Shown here: piece after piece, positions 1-4,692 of the stretch
Layout of the letters: each line of letters starts with the position of its first letter
Numbering within the stretch: position 1 is the stretch's first letter
Origin: a bacterium
GTDB taxonomy: Bacteria > Bacteroidota > Bacteroidia > Cytophagales > Thermonemataceae
DNA: 8,320 nt
Direction of reading: 5' to 3'
NCBI GenBank assembly: GCA_025362415.1
Contig: JANYGM010000394.1
Coordinates: 1-8,320, forward strand
The notes under the pieces: generated by a model
What the model was told of the DNA's origin: nothing
Database searches by the model: none
What the model saw: only the letters and a program-made list of their open reading frames with translations
Position numbers and translations under genes: made by a program

Positions 1-1
1 T

Positions 2-565
2 ACATTGTTATTTAGTTTTCCTACCACTGTTGCAAGCACTATTACAATAAAAGCACTCAACGGCTTAAATGTAACTGCAACAGATTATAGCACTACACCA
101 GCACTTTCAGGAAGTAGTATTACTTTGAATGTACCTGTGGGAGCAAGTAATGCAAGTTTTATATTCAACGGAACAGAAGATACTGATTATTCAGAACTTA
201 ATGAAACAGTTACTTTTGTGATTGATGCCGTTGGTGTGGGTCTTGCAAAAGGCAGCGTAGATGCCTCTATTGTGAATATGACTAACTACAACAATCCTAC
301 AACCGCTTTGAATACTTTTGAAAATGCTACTAAGGTTTACCCAAATCCTGCAAAAGATAAAGTTTTTGTAGAAATGGCTCAAAATCAAGCTACTGCTGGA
401 GCGTTTTCTGTTGAGATAATGGACGTTATGGGGCGCAAAGTTGGTACAATTTCTTCTGACAAAATCATATCAGAAATATCTGTAAAAGATTGGAAAAGAG
501 GAATGTACTTCTTCAAATTTAGCAACAACAACACACAATTTATCAAGAAAATTGTATTAGAATAA
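2..565 (+). CDS. Secreted protein C-terminus with T9SS type A sorting domain (5' partial)
   Basis: The reading frame is open to the left edge, so this is the 3' end of a longer gene and no start codon should be assigned. The first roughly 90 residues are Ser/Thr/Asn-rich beta-type sequence. The stretch around TDYSELNETVTFVIDA resembles the end of a Calx-beta repeat, a domain common in adhesins and surface proteins. After a short linker comes a typical Bacteroidota type IX secretion C-terminal sorting domain: VYPNPAKDKVFVEM, then EIMDVMGRKV, then GMYFFKFSNN, ending FIKKIVLE. Known for this family: the domain directs export across the outer membrane by the Por (type IX) machinery and is normally removed on the surface. 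Inferred: a large secreted or surface-attached protein, possibly an adhesin or enzyme whose catalytic part lies upstream of the window. It is unrelated in function to the helicase and methyltransferase downstream and is separated from them by a terminator. Confidence 0.9.
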   Translation, partial: TLLFSFPTTVASTITIKALNGLNVTATDYSTTPALSGSSITLNVPVGASNASFIFNGTEDTDYSELNETVTFVIDAVGVGLAKGSVDASIVNMTNYNNPTTALNTFENATKVYPNPAKDKVFVEMAQNQATAGAFSVEIMDVMGRKVGTISSDKIISEISVKDWKRGMYFFKFSNNNTQFIKKIVLE

Positions 566-591
566 TTTTTGTTGCTTTTTATTGTGTATTT

Positions 592-616
592 AAAGTCCCC
601 TTTGAGATTTAGGGGC
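592..616. repeat. Dispersed CCCCTTT/AGGGG repeat, inverted copy of the one after the helicase
   Basis: Read on the minus strand this is GCCCCTAAATCTCAAAGGGG followed by ACTTT. It matches the plus-strand sequence at 3995-4020 except for one substitution and one missing base. Each copy follows a gene stop closely. From general memory, similar G/C-block repeats are scattered between genes in many Bacteroidota genomes. CCCCT (597-601) and AGGGG (611-615) can pair as a small hairpin just ahead of the stronger terminator. Confidence 0.7.
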
Positions 617-653
617 AAAAAAGCCTTTCCAAAGTTTGGAAAGGCTTTTTTTT
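617..653. terminator. Strong Rho-independent terminator, potentially bidirectional
   Basis: A perfect 13-bp inverted repeat pairs AAGCCTTTCCAAA (621-633) with TTTGGAAAGGCTT (635-647) around a single G, so the real loop will be a few bases wider. It is flanked by an A-run (617-620) on the left and a T-run (648-653) on the right, so it can stop transcription from either side. It lies about 50 bp after the stop of the secreted-protein gene and should insulate that gene from the helicase. Confidence 0.88.
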
Positions 654-668
654 ATTCATTTATTTTGG

Positions 669-676
669 TAAATTTG
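669..676 (+). promoter_or_regulatory. Possible -7 box upstream of the helicase
   Basis: TAAATTTG fits the Bacteroidota -7 consensus TAnnTTTG and lies between the terminator and the MITE-like element. No TTG is present at the expected distance upstream, where there is only a T-run, so this is a weak candidate. If used, the transcript would include the whole palindromic element in the helicase 5' leader. Confidence 0.25.
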
Positions 677-697
677 AATGTTACAAATTTCAATCAT

Positions 698-914
698 TTA
701 GATAACGACATTGTTAGTTTGTATTACAGTCCAGCGGACTGGCATATTTATAGAAAACAAGTAAAAAATGTATTTCGCTCCAGCGGAGCGGCACTAGCAA
801 GGGCTAGTTTTATAAATATTGCGCTCCGCTGGAGCGAAATACAAACACAATGATATTTCTATAAATATACCACCCCGCTGGGGCTGAATACAATTTATCA
901 ATGTCGTTATCTAA
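698..914. mobile_element. Palindromic MITE-like element, complete copy
   Basis: Perfect 16-bp terminal inverted repeats close the element: TTAGATAACGACATTG at 698-713 and its complement at 899-914. Inside, nested arms continue the palindrome: 741-756 pairs with 856-871 (15 of 16) and 769-790 pairs with 822-843 (22 of 22). Small hairpins lie within the arms: CAGTCC-AGC-GGACTG (727-741), CGCTCC-AGC-GGAGCG (776-790), ACTAGC/GCTAGT (793-808) and CGCTCC-GCT-GGAGCG (822-836). There is no transposase inside and no clear target duplication at the borders. The architecture is that of a non-autonomous, cruciform-forming element. The same right half recurs at 4582-4674, and related ends occur at 7839 and 8082. 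The helicase ATG lies 23 bp beyond the right end. Confidence 0.8.
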
Positions 915-937
915 TTTAAGCAAAAAACACCCAAAAA

Positions 938-3900
938 ATGAGCAAAAAATACAACCTCACCGCTTATCACGCCAAATATTTTTCTCACGAAATTACTAGG
1001 TTACTTCCTTCCAACGACATCAACAAATTTACGGCATCTCTGCAAGATGCAAAAGTTGATTTGAACCCACATCAGGTAGAAGCGGCACTTTTTGCCTTTG
1101 AATCTCCTCTCTCGCAAGGTGCGCTACTCGCAGACGAAGTAGGACTTGGCAAAACCATTGAAGCAGGAATTATTTTGCTGCAACATTGGGCAGAAAAAAA
1201 ACGCAGATTACTTATTATTTGTCCTGCAAACCTACGCAAACAATGGAATCAAGAGCTACTAGACAAATTTTATTTGCCTTCAGTGATACTGGAAACCAAA
1301 TCTTTTAGACAAATCTACAAAAATGGTAACCAAAACCCTTTTAATCAAGATAATGAGAAAAATCCTGCTATTGTGATTTGTTCTTATCAGTTTGCTAAAT
1401 CTAAAAAAGAGTATTTGGAGCAAACTAAATGGGATTTAGTCGTGATGGACGAGGCGCATAGGCTACGTAATGTGTATAAGCCTTCAAACAAAATCAGCAA
1501 TGCCATTAAGACTGTTTTGAGAGGTAAAAAGAAAATTTTGCTTACCGCTACGCCACTTCAAAACTCTGTTTTGGAGCTTTACGGGCTTATAAGCTTTATT
1601 GATGAGTACGTTTTTGGAGATTTAAAAAGTTTTAAAAGTCAATACAACCACGAACTTAATGAAGACGAAAACAAAGCACTCCAAAAACGGCTAGAATCTG
1701 TCTGCAAACGTACACTAAGAAAAAATGTACTAGAATACATCAATTATACGCAAAGGAAAGCTATTAGAGAGGATTTTTATCCCTACAAAGATGAACAAAA
1801 ACTATATGAAGGCGTAACCGCTTATCTACAACAACCCTCGTCTTATGCCATTCCGAATAGTCAGAAGCATTTAATGTTGCTTGTATTGCACAAATTAGCT
1901 GCGTCTTCTAGTTTTGCTATTGGCGCAACATTAGAGGGATTTGTAAATAGATTGGAGAAAATGATTAAACCAAAAAATGAAACAAAGAATGATGCTTTGG
2001 AGGATTTGACACAAGATTATGAAAGTTTGGAGCAAACCAAAGACGAATGGACACAAACGGAAAATCAAACAGAAAATAATCTTGAAAATAATCTTGAAAA
2101 TAACCTTGAAAACATTTTAGAAATATTAAAAGAAACTTCAACAGAAAATAGTTCTGATGAGGATTTGGAGGATATTGAAGAGGAAAATGAGTTTTCACCT
2201 GCGGATATTGAAAACATCAAAATTGAAATTGAACAACTCAAAACATTTAGAGATTTAGCAAAAAGTATCAGCAAAAATGCAAAAGCTGATCATTTGCTCA
2301 CCGCTCTGAAAAAAGGTTTTCAAGAATTAAATACACTTGGTGCAGACCAAAAAGCACTTATTTTTACAGAATCTAGGCGTACACAGGAGTTTTTGTACAA
2401 AACGCTGGAAGACAACGGCTACAAAGATAAAGTTGTACGTTTCAATGGGACAAACAACGACAAACAATCTGCGGAAATTTATAAAAATTGGCTCGCAAAA
2501 CACAAAGGAACAGACAAAATAACAGGCTCGCCAACCGCAGACCAACGTGCCGCCATTGTGGAATATTTCAAAAATGACGCTACTATTATGGTCGCCACAG
2601 AAGCCGCCGCAGAAGGAATAAATTTGCAGTTTTGCTCCCTTGTCGTAAACTATGATTTGCCTTGGAATCCGCAAAGAATTGAACAAAGAATTGGGCGGTG
2701 CCACAGGTATGGGCAGAAATTTGATGTAGTGGTCATTAATTTTCTAAATCTAAGCAATAAAGCAGATAAACGTGTTTATGAACTTTTAGATACAAAATTT
2801 AAACTTTTTGATGGCGTGTTTGGCGCAAGTGATGAAATACTTGGCAAAATGGATAATGGACTAGATTTTGAGAAAAAAATTGCTAATATCTATAACACTT
2901 GCCGAAATGAAGAACAAATAAAAATAGCTTTTGATACGCTGCAAAGAAATATGGAGGGAAATATCAACGCCAAAATGGAAAATACACAGAAAGCCCTTTT
3001 GGAGAATTTTGACCCACAAGTACGAGATAGGCTTAAATCTAATCTGGGCAAATCTAAAGATAATCTCAACAAATTAGAAGACAAACTCTGGAAAATAACA
3101 CAGTTCTTTTTGCAAAATAACGCTACTTTTGACAACGAAAACTACACGTTTGCGCTTACAAAAAATCCGTTTCCCAAAGAAACCATACACGCTGGTCCGT
3201 ATATGGTACTCAAACAGAAAGAAGGACAAAAGAAAACAGATATTGTTGTGCCTGACGACACGAATATCTACAGGATAAATCACCCACTAGCACAAAAAAT
3301 CTTAGACGAATGTAAGCAAAACAACACCCCAACAAGGAAAATTACGTTTAAATACAACCCAAAAGAGAAAATAACTTCTCTCAAAAACCTCATAAATCAA
3401 ACAGGCTGGCTGCAAATCAACCTACTTGAAATAAATTCTTTTGAAGTAGAACAACATCTTTTAATTGCCTGCATCTCTGACGAAGGAGAACAAATAGCCG
3501 CTGATGATGCCAAAAGACTATTTTCGTTGCTCGCAACTGAAAATGAAACCATAGAAATGCCACAAAATGTAATGGAAAGTTGCAAAAATATCTTATTACA
3601 AGAACAAGAAGAACATATTTTGGGAAGCACCAAAAGAAATACAGATATTTTTGAAATTGAACTGGATAAACTAGAGCAATGGGCAGATGATATGAAAATG
3701 AGCCTCTCAAAAGAACTCAAAGACCTTGATACTGACATTAAACTCAAAAAATTAGAATCAAGAAAAGCAACACAATTAGACGAAAAACTCAAAATAGGGC
3801 GTATCGTCAATGAATTGGAAAGGAAATTTGCTGAAAAACGACAAAATCTTTTTACAGCAGAAATAGAAATCTCCAAAGAAAAAGATACGCTTATTGATAG

Positions 3901-3970
3901 CACACAAGCGAAATTACAACAAAATATTTCTCAAAAAAATATACTTACTATACAATGGGAGATAGTGTAA
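938..3970 (+). CDS. SNF2/HepA-type superfamily 2 helicase of a restriction/defence-like module
   Basis: ATP-driven DNA translocase of 1010 residues. Visible motifs in order: the N-terminal HAKYF-type segment and NPHQVEAALFAF (Q-like region, about residue 43); Walker A in DEVGLGKT (66-73, Lys72); DEAH box (171-174) in VVMDEAHRLRN; motif III LTATPLQN (202-209); motif V VATEAAAEGINLQ (552-564); and motif VI QRIGRCHRYGQ with arginine fingers (583-593). Both RecA lobes appear intact. Between them, at about 345-430, is an acidic low-complexity insert with ENNL repeats (379-390). The last 120 residues are charged and probably coiled-coil. No PLD, HNH or PD-(D/E)XK nuclease motif was seen. The ATG follows an A-rich CCAAAAA leader, normal for Bacteroidota. 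HepA/RapA-like SNF2 proteins of this kind occur next to DNA methyltransferases in restriction or DISARM-like clusters, and the co-oriented methyltransferase downstream supports that role. The likely role is to scan or remodel invading DNA. A housekeeping RapA role is less likely from this context. Confidence 0.93.
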   Translation: MSKKYNLTAYHAKYFSHEITRLLPSNDINKFTASLQDAKVDLNPHQVEAALFAFESPLSQGALLADEVGLGKTIEAGIILLQHWAEKKRRLLIICPANLRKQWNQELLDKFYLPSVILETKSFRQIYKNGNQNPFNQDNEKNPAIVICSYQFAKSKKEYLEQTKWDLVVMDEAHRLRNVYKPSNKISNAIKTVLRGKKKILLTATPLQNSVLELYGLISFIDEYVFGDLKSFKSQYNHELNEDENKALQKRLESVCKRTLRKNVLEYINYTQRKAIREDFYPYKDEQKLYEGVTAYLQQPSSYAIPNSQKHLMLLVLHKLAASSSFAIGATLEGFVNRLEKMIKPKNETKNDALEDLTQDYESLEQTKDEWTQTENQTENNLENNLENNLENILEILKETSTENSSDEDLEDIEEENEFSPADIENIKIEIEQLKTFRDLAKSISKNAKADHLLTALKKGFQELNTLGADQKALIFTESRRTQEFLYKTLEDNGYKDKVVRFNGTNNDKQSAEIYKNWLAKHKGTDKITGSPTADQRAAIVEYFKNDATIMVATEAAAEGINLQFCSLVVNYDLPWNPQRIEQRIGRCHRYGQKFDVVVINFLNLSNKADKRVYELLDTKFKLFDGVFGASDEILGKMDNGLDFEKKIANIYNTCRNEEQIKIAFDTLQRNMEGNINAKMENTQKALLENFDPQVRDRLKSNLGKSKDNLNKLEDKLWKITQFFLQNNATFDNENYTFALTKNPFPKETIHAGPYMVLKQKEGQKKTDIVVPDDTNIYRINHPLAQKILDECKQNNTPTRKITFKYNPKEKITSLKNLINQTGWLQINLLEINSFEVEQHLLIACISDEGEQIAADDAKRLFSLLATENETIEMPQNVMESCKNILLQEQEEHILGSTKRNTDIFEIELDKLEQWADDMKMSLSKELKDLDTDIKLKKLESRKATQLDEKLKIGRIVNELERKFAEKRQNLFTAEIEISKEKDTLIDSTQAKLQQNISQKNILTIQWEIV
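2072..2119 (+). repeat. In-frame 12-bp tandem repeat inside the helicase (ENNL units)
   Basis: The unit GAAAATAATCTT is present at 2072-2083 and 2084-2095, with a one-base variant at 2096-2107 and a decayed fourth unit (GAAAACATTTTA) at 2108-2119. It encodes ENNL three times, then ENIL. Because 12 is a multiple of three, copy-number change would alter the length of the acidic linker without shifting the frame. It lies between the two motor lobes, in a part that probably tolerates length change. Confidence 0.85.
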
Positions 3971-3972
3971 AA

Positions 3973-4025
3973 GTAGCCCCCAGCCCCAAAGGTAGCCCCT
4001 AAATCCCCAAAGGGGACTTTTTTTT
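3973..4025 (+). terminator. Tandem GTAGCCCC repeat ending in a terminator-like hairpin
   Basis: Directly after the helicase stop, two similar units starting GTAGCCCC and ending CCCCAAAG lie head to tail (3973-3991 and 3992-4012). The second forms TCCCC-AAA-GGGGA (4004-4016), extended by AAA/TTT pairing with one bulged C, followed by a run of eight T (4018-4025). This is a plausible Rho-independent terminator for the helicase transcript, although it is also a dispersed repeat with an inverted relative at 592-616. If it works, the methyltransferase needs its own promoter. Confidence 0.6.
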
Positions 4026-4026
4026 G

Positions 4027-4054
4027 TGAAGTCAGGTGTTTCCACCTGACTTCA
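4027..4054. repeat. GTCAGGTG hairpin, variant copy in reverse orientation
   Basis: Twelve-base arms TGAAGTCAGGTG (4027-4038) and CACCTGACTTCA (4043-4054) pair perfectly around TTTC. The other four copies have a GAAA loop, so this one is reversed. It also has GAAG/CTTC where they have GATG/CATC, and the change is matched in both arms, which points to pressure or gene conversion that keeps the pairing. It follows directly on the T-run of the preceding terminator. Confidence 0.85.
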
Positions 4055-4084
4055 AATGCGCTCTTTATTTTTTTTGAGAAAAAT

Positions 4085-4155
4085 ACAAAATCATTCTTCT
4101 ATCAAATATCTAAAAGTGCATTCTTGATGTCAGGTGGAAACACCTGACATCACAC
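4085..4155. repeat. 71-bp direct repeat, copy 1, ending in a GTCAGGTG hairpin
   Basis: Identical over 71 bp to 4502-4572; the last 54 bp (4102-4155) also match 4296-4349. The right part is a perfect hairpin with arms TGATGTCAGGTG (4125-4136) and CACCTGACATCA (4141-4152) around a GAAA tetraloop. Because the 50 bp or so before the hairpin is also conserved, the repeating unit is larger than the palindrome. No coding potential is seen. Confidence 0.92.
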
Positions 4156-4172
4156 GAAATAAATTGGTACTA

Positions 4173-4251
4173 AAAACCACCCCCAGCCCCTCCTTAGGAA
4201 GGAGGGGAGTTTTGTCCCCCTCCTTTTCAAGGAGGGGTTAGGGGTGGTTTT
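4173..4251. repeat. GC-rich nested inverted repeat (CCACCCC...GGGGTGG)
   Basis: Outer arms 4173-4195 and 4229-4251 match at 21 of 23 positions when one is reversed. Two further hairpins are nested inside: CCCCTCCTT-AGG-AAGGAGGGG (4187-4207) and CCCCTCCTT-TTC-AAGGAGGGG (4217-4237). The G/C blocks stand out from the AT-rich surroundings. From general memory, repeats of this style are dispersed between genes in Bacteroidota genomes. Their function is unknown; a role as terminator or nucleoid-protein site is only a guess. Confidence 0.85.
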
Positions 4252-4295
4252 GATATTTGTTTGTGCTAAACGTTTGATAATCAAGTAATAAAAAC

Positions 4296-4349
4296 TCAAA
4301 TATCTAAAAGTGCATTCTTGATGTCAGGTGGAAACACCTGACATCACAC
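4296..4349. repeat. 54-bp direct repeat, copy 2, ending in a GTCAGGTG hairpin
   Basis: Identical to the right 54 bp of the 71-bp repeats at 4085-4155 and 4502-4572; the left 17 bp of those copies are missing. The hairpin occupies 4319-4346 with a GAAA loop (4331-4334). Beyond the 54 bp, GAA is shared with the first copy only. It is separated from copy 1 by the GC-rich inverted repeat, which appears to sit between two members of this family. Confidence 0.92.
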
Positions 4350-4378
4350 GAATTTAATAGGCAAATTTGGTGATTTTT

Positions 4379-4408
4379 TTGTAGGTTAAAAAATATCTCC
4401 TATATTTG
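4379..4408 (+). promoter_or_regulatory. Bacteroidota-type promoter (TTG-N19-TATATTTG)
   Basis: TTG at 4379-4381 and TATATTTG at 4401-4408 are separated by exactly 19 bp. This matches the known Bacteroidota -33/-7 consensus (TTG and TAnnTTTG). It is the best promoter match I see in the window. Transcription would begin near 4414-4416 and proceed toward the methyltransferase, whose ATG is about 280 bp downstream, but a terminator-like hairpin follows within 50 bases. Confidence 0.7.
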
Positions 4409-4413
4409 CAACA

Positions 4414-4462
4414 ACAGTACCCGTTTTGCATACCATAAGAACTGCAAGCGGGTCATTTTTTT
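4414..4462 (+). ncRNA. Candidate short RNA or leader attenuator with terminator hairpin
   Basis: Starting just after a consensus promoter, the sequence folds into one stem: ACCCG (4419-4423) pairs with CGGGT (4449-4453), and TTGCA (4426-4430) with TGCAA (4443-4447), around a 12-base loop (4431-4442). The stem is followed by CA and seven T (4456-4462). Promoter, stem and T-run fit a free-standing RNA of about 45-50 nt, or an attenuator in the methyltransferase leader. I do not recognise the RNA family. The structure could also be a plain terminator for read-through from upstream. Confidence 0.45.
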
Positions 4463-4463
4463 G

Positions 4464-4491
4464 TGATGTCAGGTGGAAATACCTGACATCA
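4464..4491. repeat. GTCAGGTG hairpin, stand-alone copy with one mismatch
   Basis: Arms TGATGTCAGGTG (4464-4475) and TACCTGACATCA (4480-4491) pair around GAAA, with a G-T mismatch next to the loop. Unlike the copies in the 54-71 bp repeats, it lacks the conserved left flank, and it begins right after the T-run of the hairpin at 4419-4462. It is followed within 10 bp by the start of the next 71-bp repeat. Confidence 0.85.
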
Positions 4492-4501
4492 CACAAAAAA
4501 C

Positions 4502-4572
4502 ACAAAATCATTCTTCTATCAAATATCTAAAAGTGCATTCTTGATGTCAGGTGGAAACACCTGACATCACAC
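4502..4572. repeat. 71-bp direct repeat, copy 3, ending in a GTCAGGTG hairpin
   Basis: Exact repeat of 4085-4155. The hairpin occupies 4542-4569 with a GAAA loop (4554-4557). Recombination between this copy and copy 1 would delete about 417 bp, including the candidate promoter and short RNA, and leave one copy behind. The truncated MITE-like element begins about 10 bp to the right. Confidence 0.92.
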
Positions 4573-4581
4573 AAAATATCT

Positions 4582-4674
4582 CGCTCCGCTGGAGCGGAAT
4601 ACAAAATACACTTATTTTCCTATAAATATATTGCCCCGCTGGGCTGAATACAATTTATCAATGTCGTTATCTAA
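4582..4674. mobile_element. Right half of the MITE-like element, upstream of the methyltransferase
   Basis: It aligns to the right half of the complete element (822-914): the CGCTCC-GCT-GGAGCG hairpin (4582-4596), a shared CTATAAATATA, a CCCCGCTGGG block, then an identical segment from CTGAATACAATTTATC through the 16-bp end CAATGTCGTTATCTAA (4659-4674). The left half is absent, replaced by the 71-bp repeat. The methyltransferase ATG lies 18 bp beyond the end. The remnant therefore forms most of the methyltransferase's immediate leader, as the complete copy does for the helicase. Confidence 0.85.
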
Positions 4675-4692
4675 CTAAACCTCAACCAAAAA

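Noticed and set aside
569..853. A 94-codon plus-strand frame over the terminator and MITE-like element
   Set aside because: It covers a strong terminator and palindromic DNA, so it is not plausible as a gene.
3397..3903. A 168-codon minus-strand frame within the helicase
   Set aside because: A Ser/Leu-rich shadow of the charged coiled-coil coding strand; it lies wholly inside a well-supported gene.
4414..4462. A tRNA behind the consensus promoter
   Set aside because: Too short, only one stem, with no cloverleaf or CCA-type end; the T-run marks it as terminator-like.
4085..4572. A CRISPR array, because of repeated hairpins
   Set aside because: Spacing is irregular, intervening sequences are of very different length and are themselves repeats, one copy is reversed, and no cas gene is present.
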